Source: JBGAMH01 sp044222045 (GTDB lineage Bacteria > Eisenbacteria > RBG-16-71-46). Taken from it: 10,985 nt of DNA. The DNA lies in NCBI GenBank assembly GCA_044222045.1, contig JBGAOB010000161.1, positions 1 through 10,985 on the forward strand. The letters run 5' to 3'. Position 1 is the first letter of the stretch. The number at the start of each line of letters is the position of its first letter. Both the position numbers and the translations under genes were made by a program. Below, one piece after another: positions 1 through 5,369 of this stretch. Below the pieces are notes generated by a model that was not told where the DNA came from, did not search any database, and worked only from the letters and a program-made list of their open reading frames with translations.

Positions 1-437
1 CGCGACTCCACCTGGCGGTGCTTGACCAGCAGGCAGGTGGTGCCGCCGGGACCGAAGCGGAAATCCACCCCGTCGCAGCACGACTTCATGATGAAGATGC
101 CGCGGCCGCGCATGTCGAACAGGTGCTCGGGCGAGGTGACGTCCGCCGTCAGCTTGCTCGGGTCGAAACCCGTGCCCTGGTCCTGGACGCACACTTCGAC
201 GCGGTCCGGGTGCAGCGTGAAGGTGGCCTCGAAGTACTTGCTCGGGTCCTGCTTGTTGCCGTGCTGCACGGCATTGGTCCCGGCCTCGATCACCGACATG
301 CTGAACTGCGAAGTCGTGTCTTCGTCGAATTCCATGCGCTCGCAGACCGCGATGGTGACGCGGTCGAGCACGGACAACAGCTCCAGCCGGCTGGGCAGCC
401 GAAGCGTGATCACGTCGGGGGTCGAGAGATCGGCCAT
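1..437 (-). CDS. RsbW-like anti-sigma regulatory factor (serine/threonine kinase-type ATPase), C-terminus cut by window edge
   Basis: The reading frame starts at ATG 437 and stays open to base 3 (145 codons), so only the last few residues are missing. It reads as a GHKL/HATPase_c_2 domain of the RsbW/SpoIIAB type. The N-box is EAGTNAVQHGN (residues 51-61), the G1 box is DQGTGFD (86-92) with the ATP-binding Asp86, and the glycine-rich G2 segment is MRGRGIFIMKSCCD (109-122). Family members bind a sigma factor or phosphorylate a STAS-domain antagonist in partner-switching systems. No sigma factor or STAS gene is visible, so the partner is unknown and may lie beyond the left edge. The start is 8 bases after the pseudouridine synthase stop, with no clear Shine-Dalgarno, which suggests translational coupling at the end of the operon. 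Family is secure; role is inferred. Confidence 0.88.
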   Translation of the reverse strand, partial: MADLSTPDVITLRLPSRLELLSVLDRVTIAVCERMEFDEDTTSQFSMSVIEAGTNAVQHGNKQDPSKYFEATFTLHPDRVEVCVQDQGTGFDPSKLTADVTSPEHLFDMRGRGIFIMKSCCDGVDFRFGPGGTTCLLVKHRQVES

Positions 438-445
438 GGGATGGA

Positions 446-1429
446 TCAATGGGTGCGGTTCTCGATGAACGCCCGGAGCAGCTCGAGCGCCCGTGCAAAG
501 TCTTCCGGAATCGGCGATTCGAATCGAAGCGACGCGCCCGTCACGGGGTGAGCGAGCTCGAGCTGGGCCGCGTGCAGAGCCTGGCGACGCAGCACGCGAA
601 GCAAGGCGTCCGCGAGGCTACGCTCCGAGGGCCGCAGGCTCAACGTTTTTCTGACACGGCCACCGTAGACCGGATCGCCCACCACGGCATGGCGGACGGC
701 GGCCATGTGCACGCGGATCTGGTGCGTCCGCCCGGTCTCGAGCCGGGCCTCGACCAGAGTCGCGAGCCCGAAGCGCTCGAGCACCTTCCAGTGCGTGCGC
801 GACGGGCGGCCGCCGCCGCGGACCACCGCCATGCGCTTGCGGTCCTTCGGATCGCGCCCGATCGGCAGGTCGATCCAGCCGGAGCTGGGACCCGGGTCTC
901 CCCAGACGATGGCGTGGTAGATCCGGTGCACGGTGCGCGCGCGCAGCGCCTCGACCAGGACCTGGTAGGCCGTCTCGGTCTTGGCCACCGCGAGCAGGCC
1001 CGAAGTGTCCTTGTCGAGCCGGTGCACGATGCCGGGGCGTCCCTCGCCCCCCACCTCGGCGATCGCGGGCGCGTGGTGCAGCAGGGCGTGCACCAGCGTG
1101 CCGCTCTGGACGCCCGCACCCGGATGCACGACGAGGCCGGCCGGCTTGTCGAGCACGAGCAGGTGCTCGTCCTCGTGGACCACCACCAGCGGCCGCGCCT
1201 CGGGCTCGATCCGCGACGCGCGCCGCGGCGGGACCTCGAGCTGCACGCGGTCGCCGTCCTTGAGCTTGAGCGACGCCCGCGCGGTGCGCCCGTTGACGAG
1301 CACGCGGCCGCCGTCGATCAGGGTCTGGACGCGGTTACGGCTGAGCCCGATCCGCGCTCTCGCCAGCCAGCGGTCCACCCTCTGGCCCGCCGCTTCCGGC
1401 GGCGCCGTCAGGTCGATCGTGCGGTTCAT
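446..1429 (-). CDS. rluD: RluA/RluD-family 23S rRNA pseudouridine synthase
   Basis: A 327-residue protein that isomerises uridines to pseudouridine in RNA. An S4 RNA-binding domain occupies about residues 16-62 (GQRVDRWL, LIDGGRVLVNGR). The catalytic domain follows: the substrate-pocket motif LVLDKPAGLVVHPG (91-104), the catalytic motif HRLDKDTSG (136-144) with nucleophilic Asp139, and the late motif ETGRTHQIRVH (231-241). The length and S4-plus-catalytic layout match RluD, which modifies helix 69 of 23S rRNA, but RluC-like specificity cannot be excluded. The ATG start has a GGAG four bases upstream, and the N-terminus aligns with RluD proteins. The gene begins inside the 3' end of lspA (95-base overlap), an arrangement that supports co-transcription. 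Exact target sites are inferred. Confidence 0.9.
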   Translation of the reverse strand: MNRTIDLTAPPEAAGQRVDRWLARARIGLSRNRVQTLIDGGRVLVNGRTARASLKLKDGDRVQLEVPPRRASRIEPEARPLVVVHEDEHLLVLDKPAGLVVHPGAGVQSGTLVHALLHHAPAIAEVGGEGRPGIVHRLDKDTSGLLAVAKTETAYQVLVEALRARTVHRIYHAIVWGDPGPSSGWIDLPIGRDPKDRKRMAVVRGGGRPSRTHWKVLERFGLATLVEARLETGRTHQIRVHMAAVRHAVVGDPVYGGRVRKTLSLRPSERSLADALLRVLRRQALHAAQLELAHPVTGASLRFESPIPEDFARALELLRAFIENRTH

Positions 1430-1949
1430 ACGACTCCGTTCCGGTCGCGTCGCCGGCCGGGGCCGGCGCGGACGCGCTCGCGTGATCGTGCTCGTGCTCG
1501 CTGGTCCACGCGAGCGCGAACAGCACCACGCCGCTGGTCACCGCGACGTCGGCGACGTTGAAGACCGGGAACTCGTGCCCGCGCCAGGCGAGCAGGATGA
1601 AGTCGACGACTTCCCCGGTGGTGACACGGTCGATGAGATTGCCCACCGCACCGCCGAGGATGAGCGCGAGCGAGAGGTGCCGCGCCACCGACAGCTGCGC
1701 GTGACGCAGGAACAGCACGACGACCGCCGCCGCGGCGACGACCGAGAACACCCAGAGCGGGAAGCGGCCGCCCGCGAGCAGCCCGAACGCGATCCCGGAG
1801 TTGCGCGTGTAGGTGAACTGGACGAGATCGCCGATCACCCGCACCGGCGGGCCGTAGCCGAGGTGCTCGGTCGCGAGACGCTTGCTCCACTGGTCGAGCA
1901 CGACCATCGCGGTCGCGATCCCGAAGAGCAACGCCGGCGAACGCTTCAC
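1335..1949 (-). CDS. lspA: Lipoprotein signal peptidase II (LspA) with a low-complexity C-terminal extension
   Basis: Inner-membrane aspartyl protease that removes signal peptides from prolipoproteins after diacylglyceryl transfer. The protein is 204 residues. It shows four hydrophobic stretches (about 5-20, 64-82, 92-108 and 128-148), an early DQWSK segment (19-23), the GNLIDR motif (103-108), the catalytic aspartate in VVDFI (Asp116) and the second in FNVAD (Asp134). Starting at GTG 1949 makes the start overlap the DksA-family stop as GTGA. The longer ORF upstream would have to run through the DksA-family C-terminus and is rejected. Residues after about 150 form a tail rich in His/Glu, then Ala, Pro and Gly, beyond the usual length near 160. 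Residues from about 174 onward lie in the sequence that also encodes the start of the pseudouridine synthase. Confidence 0.9.
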   Translation of the reverse strand: MKRSPALLFGIATAMVVLDQWSKRLATEHLGYGPPVRVIGDLVQFTYTRNSGIAFGLLAGGRFPLWVFSVVAAAAVVVLFLRHAQLSVARHLSLALILGGAVGNLIDRVTTGEVVDFILLAWRGHEFPVFNVADVAVTSGVVLFALAWTSEHEHDHASASAPAPAGDATGTESYEPHDRPDGAAGSGGPEGGPLAGESADRAQP

Positions 1950-2986
1950 TCGTTGCCCGGGGCGAGGCGGCCCGCGCGCTGCTCCTTCTCGAGCTTCTCC
2001 TGCTCCTCGAGCGACAGCCGCGCCCACGGCAGCGCCTCGAGGCGCGCGCGCGAGATCGGCTTGCCGCTCGCCTCGCAGATGCCGTACGTGCCGCCGTACA
2101 GGCGGCGCAGCGCGTCGTCGATCTCCATGAGCAGGCGGCCTTCCTTGGACGCGATGTCGAACGCCTTCTCGCGCTCCATCGAGTCCGTGCCGGCGTCCGC
2201 CATGTGGAACGAGTAGCCCGAGAGTTCACCGGCCGAGTCGCGCGGGTTCACCTTGAGCACCGTGCTCTCGAGGTGGCCCATCTCCTTCATGATGCGCGCG
2301 CGCTCCTGGAGCAGGCGCTGCTCGAAGTGCTTGAGGTCGGCTTCGCTGAGTCCCTTGTCGCTCATGGATTCCTTCGTCGGCCGCGCGGGTACACCCGGAC
2401 GCTGCGGCAACGGCCGCACCGGTCCGGTGACACGCGGGCTCTTGGCTGTCGTCTTGGCCATCGCCTCCGGCGGCAGCACGCCGATCGGACGAACCGACGG
2501 CGGCGGAGCGGGCACGAGCTTGATCTTGATCGGCTTCGCGGGCTTGGCCGGCGCGGCCACCGCACCCTTGCCCACAGCGCCCTTCGCGGGAACGACCTTG
2601 CCGGCCGCGCCCTTCACGGGGACTCCCTTGCCCGGTGCGCCCTTCGCGGGGGCATCCTTCGTCGGCGCACCCTTCGCGGGCACGCCCCTGGCGACCGGCG
2701 GCTTCGTCGGAGGCACCGGGCGCGCCGCCGCCGCCTTCGCGGGCGGCGCCGGACGGGCGGGCTTCGCCGCCTTCGCCGGAAGCGCCTTGCCGTGCGTGGG
2801 CCGTGCCGGGGCCTTCGCCGCGGACTTCACGGCGGGCTTCGCGGCTGGCTTCGGCTGCGGCCGGGGCGCGGCCTTCACCGGCTTCGCCGCCCGGGTCGGC
2901 TTCGCGACGGGACGGGCGGGCTTCTTCGCGGCGCTCTTCGGAGCCGACGCTTTCTTGCTGGCGCCCGTCTTGCGCGTGGTGGCCAT
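1946..2986 (-). CDS. DksA/TraR-family protein with a long Lys/Ala/Pro-rich N-terminal tail
   Basis: A 346-residue protein in two parts. Residues 1-207 are low-complexity and strongly basic (about 33 Lys and 13 Arg against 3 acidic residues), resembling histone H1 or AlgP-type tails, with eight five-residue repeats at 102-141. Residues 208-346 are a DksA/TraR-type domain: a charged helix region (LSEADLKHFEQRLLQERAR), an acidic segment HMADAGTDSMEREKAF, a long helix, then GTYGICEASGKPISRARLEALP where the zinc finger should be. Only Cys304 of the usual four cysteines remains; Ser307, Ser325 and Glu328 replace the others. DksA relatives bind RNA polymerase through the secondary channel; the basic tail suggests added nucleic-acid binding, which is inference. 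The start at ATG 2986 has AAGGAG six bases upstream. The gene is followed directly by lspA with a 4-base overlap. A frame extending further upstream is antisense-like shadow of the phosphorylase gene. Confidence 0.85.
   Translation of the reverse strand: MATTRKTGASKKASAPKSAAKKPARPVAKPTRAAKPVKAAPRPQPKPAAKPAVKSAAKAPARPTHGKALPAKAAKPARPAPPAKAAAARPVPPTKPPVARGVPAKGAPTKDAPAKGAPGKGVPVKGAAGKVVPAKGAVGKGAVAAPAKPAKPIKIKLVPAPPPSVRPIGVLPPEAMAKTTAKSPRVTGPVRPLPQRPGVPARPTKESMSDKGLSEADLKHFEQRLLQERARIMKEMGHLESTVLKVNPRDSAGELSGYSFHMADAGTDSMEREKAFDIASKEGRLLMEIDDALRRLYGGTYGICEASGKPISRARLEALPWARLSLEEQEKLEKEQRAGRLAPGNE
2363..2375 (-). promoter_or_regulatory. Possible internal ribosome-binding site and ATG giving a DksA-domain-only product
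   Basis: An in-frame ATG at 2365 (Met208) begins MSDKGLSEADL, exactly where the folded DksA/TraR domain starts. GAAGGA (plus strand 2370-2375) precedes it with a 4-base spacer. Initiation here would give a 139-residue protein, the usual length for this family. The SD-like bases also encode Lys-Glu, so they could be chance. Confidence 0.4.
2564..2683 (-). repeat. Eight tandem 15-base units encoding pentapeptides of the type [VA]-P-x-K-G
   Basis: Inside the DksA-family tail, residues 102-141 read VPAKG, APTKD, APAKG, APGKG, VPVKG, AAGKV, VPAKG, AVGKG. At the DNA level a degenerate unit close to gcgcccttcgcggg (plus strand) recurs. Units differ mostly by single substitutions, as expected for repeat expansion followed by drift. 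Such tracts can change length by slippage or recombination between strains. Confidence 0.8.
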
Positions 2987-2992
2987 GGTGGT

Positions 2993-2998
2993 CTCCTT
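2993..2998 (-). promoter_or_regulatory. Ribosome-binding site that fixes the DksA-family start
   Basis: AAGGAG read on the minus strand, six bases before ATG 2986. It is the strongest Shine-Dalgarno in this part of the operon and supports translation of the whole basic tail, rather than a start only at the downstream domain. Confidence 0.75.
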
Positions 2999-3007
2999 CG
3001 TCCTGTG

Positions 3008-3026
3008 GACGCGCGTCTCGCGCGTC
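3008..3026. other. Perfect hairpin (8-bp stem, 3-base loop) at the phosphorylase stop codon
   Basis: GACGCGCG and CGCGCGTC flank a three-base loop. The structure overlaps two bases of the phosphorylase TGA stop (3025-3027) and precedes the DksA-family Shine-Dalgarno. There is no U-run after it on the minus strand, so it is not a standard intrinsic terminator. It could slow the transcript, protect an mRNA end or be incidental. Confidence 0.6.
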
Positions 3027-3864
3027 ACTCCTTCGCTTCGTCCAGACGACGCACGATCTCGGTCACCAGTCGGGTGAGCACGGGCGCCGCTCGTCCGGCC
3101 ACCTGCAGCACCTGCGGCAGGCTCACCGGTTCGAGCGCGTCCGGGAGACACGCGTCGGTCACCACGTTGAAGGCCAGCACGCGCTGGCCGCCGTGCACGG
3201 CGACGATCGCCTCGGGCACGAGCGACATGCCCACGACGTCGGCTCCGATCGCTCGCAGGAACCGGTACTCGGCGGCGGTCTCGAGCGTCGGCCCGTGCAC
3301 CGCCACGAACACCCCGCGCTGGAGCGGGATCTTCTCGTCGAGCGCCACCCGCTCGGCGAGTGCGACGAGCGCCCGCGAGTAGGTCTCGCTCATGTCCGGG
3401 AAGCGCGGACCCAGTTCGTCGTCGTTCGGACCGATCAACGGGCTGCTTCCCATGAGGTTGATGTGGTCGGTGGTGACCACGATCTGTCCCGGCCTCATGT
3501 CCGGGTTCATGCCGCCGCACGCGTTCGTCACGACCAGCGTCCGGCAACCGAGCGCTTTCAGCACGCGGGTCGGGAAGCCGACCTCCGTCATGCCGTAGCC
3601 CTCGTAGTAGTGCACGCGGCCGCGCATCACCGCCACGGGGCGGCCGGCGAGGCGCCCCAGGTGCAGCTCGCCCGCATGGCTCTCGACCGTGGAGTGAGGG
3701 AAGTGCGGGATCTCCTCGTAGGGCACCACGACCTCGCCGTCGAGCGCATGCGCGAAGTCGCCCAGCCCGGTGCCGAGGATGATCCCCACCTCGGGCACGA
3801 GCGGGCACCGCGCCTTCACGTGCGCGGCGGCCTCGCGGATGTTGTCGAGCAGCTCACTGGCCAT
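3025..3864 (-). CDS. Purine nucleoside phosphorylase, trimeric PNP/MTAP superfamily; substrate class uncertain
   Basis: A 279-residue cytoplasmic enzyme that cleaves purine nucleosides with phosphate for purine salvage. Visible motifs are GTGLGDFA (31-38, phosphate site), GRVHYYEGY (82-90), TNACGGMNP (113-121), GPTLETAAEYR (191-201, with the base-contacting Glu195) and GADVVGMS (207-214). This layout is that of PNP rather than MTAP. However, the position equivalent to human PNP Asn243 is Asp237 (VVTDAC), and the one equivalent to His257 appears to be Leu249 (VSLPQVL). Both changes resemble methylthioadenosine phosphorylase, where Asp selects 6-aminopurines and a hydrophobic residue replaces the histidine. 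The usual annotation would be inosine/guanosine PNP (punA), but adenosine or methylthioadenosine is a real alternative. An AAGGG lies five bases before ATG 3864, and the start overlaps the yggU stop by 11 bases. Confidence 0.88.
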   Translation of the reverse strand: MASELLDNIREAAAHVKARCPLVPEVGIILGTGLGDFAHALDGEVVVPYEEIPHFPHSTVESHAGELHLGRLAGRPVAVMRGRVHYYEGYGMTEVGFPTRVLKALGCRTLVVTNACGGMNPDMRPGQIVVTTDHINLMGSSPLIGPNDDELGPRFPDMSETYSRALVALAERVALDEKIPLQRGVFVAVHGPTLETAAEYRFLRAIGADVVGMSLVPEAIVAVHGGQRVLAFNVVTDACLPDALEPVSLPQVLQVAGRAAPVLTRLVTEIVRRLDEAKE

Positions 3865-4156
3865 GTTCGCCCTTCACCGTCGAGCACGCGGCGTGCAGCC
3901 GTTGCTCCATCTCGCCGGGGGTCACGCCCTCGACGTCGATCTGCTTCGCGCGCGAGCTCAGCCCGCGCGCCACCACCACCTGGCGGCGCTTCAGGCCGAG
4001 CACGTCGGCCAGCAGCTCCGCCACCGCCTCGTTCGCGCGGCCACCTTCGGCCGGCGCGGACACCGCCAACTTCCACTCTCCGGTCGCGAGACGCCCCATC
4101 ACGCCCGGGCGCCGGGCGCCCGGATGCACGCGCACCGCGAGCCGCACCGCCGTCAC
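3854..4156 (-). CDS. yggU: DUF167/YggU-family small protein
   Basis: A 100-residue protein with the DUF167 pattern: an early VRVHPGAR strand, WKLAVSAPAEGGRANEAVAELLA (residues 28-50, the conserved P-x-x-G-x-A-N segment), then QVVVARGLSSRAKQIDVEG (59-77, the G-x-x-S-R-x-K segment). Structures of the family show a small alpha/beta fold; the biochemical role is not established. GTG 4156 is chosen because it overlaps the yggT stop as ATGTGA, typical of coupled translation, and because the longer ORF would read through yggT in another frame. The yggS-yggT-yggU order is also seen in Escherichia coli, which supports the assignment. Confidence 0.87.
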   Translation of the reverse strand: MTAVRLAVRVHPGARRPGVMGRLATGEWKLAVSAPAEGGRANEAVAELLADVLGLKRRQVVVARGLSSRAKQIDVEGVTPGEMEQRLHAACSTVKGEHGQ

Positions 4157-4443
4157 ATCGGCACCGCCATCGCGCGCAGGAACCCGACGAGGAACCGCTG
4201 CAGGAACATGATCGCGAGCATCGCGATCAGCGGCGCCACGTCGAGCCCACCCAGCACCGTCGGGAACAGCCGACGGATCGGATTGCAGACCGCGTCCGAC
4301 ACGCGTTCCAGAAACCGCACGATCGGTGAAAACTGATCGCCCACGCGCACCCACGACAGCAGTGCGTTGACCAGCAGGATCAGCCACAGCGCGTTCAGGG
4401 CGACATCGATGACACCCGCCAGCGCGCCGAACAGGAACCCCAT
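4153..4443 (-). CDS. yggT: YggT-family integral membrane protein
   Basis: A 96-residue protein of the YggT/Ycf19 family. Two hydrophobic stretches (about 4-32 and 68-90) flank a central cytosolic-type segment containing the family signature NPIRRLFPTVLGGLDVAP (54-71). Proteobacterial YggT proteins often have two such units; this one has a single unit, as in the short forms. Relatives have been linked to osmotic shock tolerance and thylakoid or cell-envelope organisation, but no precise function is settled. An AGGAGG sits ten bases before ATG 4443, only 15 bases after the yggS stop, so it is probably in the same transcript. Confidence 0.9.
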   Translation of the reverse strand: MGFLFGALAGVIDVALNALWLILLVNALLSWVRVGDQFSPIVRFLERVSDAVCNPIRRLFPTVLGGLDVAPLIAMLAIMFLQRFLVGFLRAMAVPM

Positions 4444-4458
4444 CCCGCCACCGCCTCC

Positions 4459-5157
4459 TCAGGAACGCGCGCCGAACAGTGCGGAACCCACCCGCACCAT
4501 CGTCGCGCCCTCCTCGACGGCGACCTCGAAGTCACCGCTCATGCCCATGGACAACTCGGGGAGCTCCCGACCCAGCCGGGTCTCGGCCCGATCGCGGAGT
4601 TCGCGCAGCCGGGCGAACCCCGACCGCGCGTGCTCCGCGTCTTCGACCGGAGCCCCCACCGTCATGAGTCCGGCCAGCTCCAACCCCGGAAGGCCCGCGA
4701 GCCCTTCGAGGAGCCCGGGCAGCGCCTCGGGCGCCGCTCCGAACTTGCTCGCCTCCCCACTGACGTTGACCTCCGCCAGCACGCGCACCCGGATCCCGGC
4801 ATCGAGTGCCCGACGGCTCAGCGTCCCGCCGAGCTCGAGGGCGTCCACACCGTGGACCAAGTCGAACATCTCCAGTGCTTTGCCGGCCTTGTTGCGCTGC
4901 AGGTGGCCGATCATGTGCCACCGGACCGCGCGACGCGGAACGGTGTGCTGGTGGAGCTCGGCCTCCTGGACCCGGTTCTCTCCCAGGTCCATGAGGCCCA
5001 GACCCACCGCCTCGGCGATCACCTCGACCGGCAGTGTCTTGACCACGCCGATGAGCGTGGCGCTGCCTGCCGGCCGACCGGAACGTCGTTCGGCCTCGGC
5101 GATCCGGCTCCGGACTTGAGCGAGCCGGTCCTCCAACAGCCGCGGGGCTTCGTTCAC
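4459..5157 (-). CDS. yggS: YggS-family pyridoxal-phosphate homeostasis protein
   Basis: A 232-residue single-domain protein with the fold type III alanine-racemase-like barrel. PLP would be held by Lys40 in GVVKTLP. Other family landmarks are LGENRVQE (58-65), WHMIGHLQRNK (80-90), the EVNVSGEASKFG strand (129-140) and the phosphate-binding end ELSMGMSGDFEVAVEEG (201-217) with RVGSALFG (222-229). The protein has no known enzymatic activity and maintains PLP balance. The start is GTG 5157, where the N-terminus matches family length; no Shine-Dalgarno precedes it. A promoter 11-39 bases upstream would give an almost leaderless message. It is the first gene of the long minus-strand block. Confidence 0.92.
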   Translation of the reverse strand: MNEAPRLLEDRLAQVRSRIAEAERRSGRPAGSATLIGVVKTLPVEVIAEAVGLGLMDLGENRVQEAELHQHTVPRRAVRWHMIGHLQRNKAGKALEMFDLVHGVDALELGGTLSRRALDAGIRVRVLAEVNVSGEASKFGAAPEALPGLLEGLAGLPGLELAGLMTVGAPVEDAEHARSGFARLRELRDRAETRLGRELPELSMGMSGDFEVAVEEGATMVRVGSALFGARS

Positions 5158-5167
5158 GAGCCGCGGG

Positions 5168-5196
5168 AATCTAGTGGGGAGCCCATGTGCTGTAAA
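5168..5196 (-). promoter_or_regulatory. Sigma-70-type promoter for the yggS operon
   Basis: Reading the minus strand, TTTACA (-35; plus 5191-5196) and TAGATT (-10; plus 5168-5173) are separated by exactly 17 bases. A start about seven bases on, near 5161, leaves only about four bases before the GTG of yggS. Five of six -35 bases and four of six -10 bases fit the consensus. Confidence 0.65.
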
Positions 5197-5218
5197 GCGA
5201 AAAGCCCCCTCCGGGGCT
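5194..5218 (-). terminator. Intrinsic-type terminator downstream of ssrA
   Basis: On the minus strand AGCCCC-GGAG-GGGGCT forms a 6-bp stem with a 4-base loop, followed by TTTCGCTTT. It lies about 150 bases after the mature tmRNA end and just before the yggS promoter, so it would separate the ssb/ssrA region from the yggS operon. The interrupted U-run lowers confidence slightly. Confidence 0.7.
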
Positions 5219-5230
5219 CCCGGCGGAGAG

Positions 5231-5300
5231 TCCGCGGCCGGCGGGCCCGGGGCGCGGACGGGGGCCGGGCGTACCCGCCGGCCCGGGAACCGGCCGCGGA
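5231..5300. repeat. Very GC-rich inverted repeat between the tmRNA 3' end and its terminator
   Basis: An 11-base arm TCCGCGGCCGG (5231-5241) is matched exactly by its complement at 5290-5300, with a 48-base loop that contains further GC palindromes such as the cccggg elements. In the ssrA precursor it would fold as a strong trailing stem. Function is unknown; it may be part of 3' processing or transcript ending. Confidence 0.6.
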
Positions 5301-5369
5301 GCCCTCGCCGGACCGCGACCGGCCCGTACGCGAACGCGGCGGTCCGCGAATCGCGAACCGGCGCGCGCT

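Noticed and set aside
449..1561. A 370-codon plus-strand frame opposite the pseudouridine synthase
   Set aside because: The opposite strand has a full set of S4 and catalytic motifs; this frame is compositional noise.
2564..2683. CRISPR-like array
   Set aside because: The short, imperfect 15-base repeats have no spacers and are in frame within a coding sequence.
2987..3808. Upstream extension of the DksA-family frame to 620 codons
   Set aside because: The extra part lies in another frame of the phosphorylase gene on the same strand and is Arg-rich noise; a strong Shine-Dalgarno supports ATG 2986.
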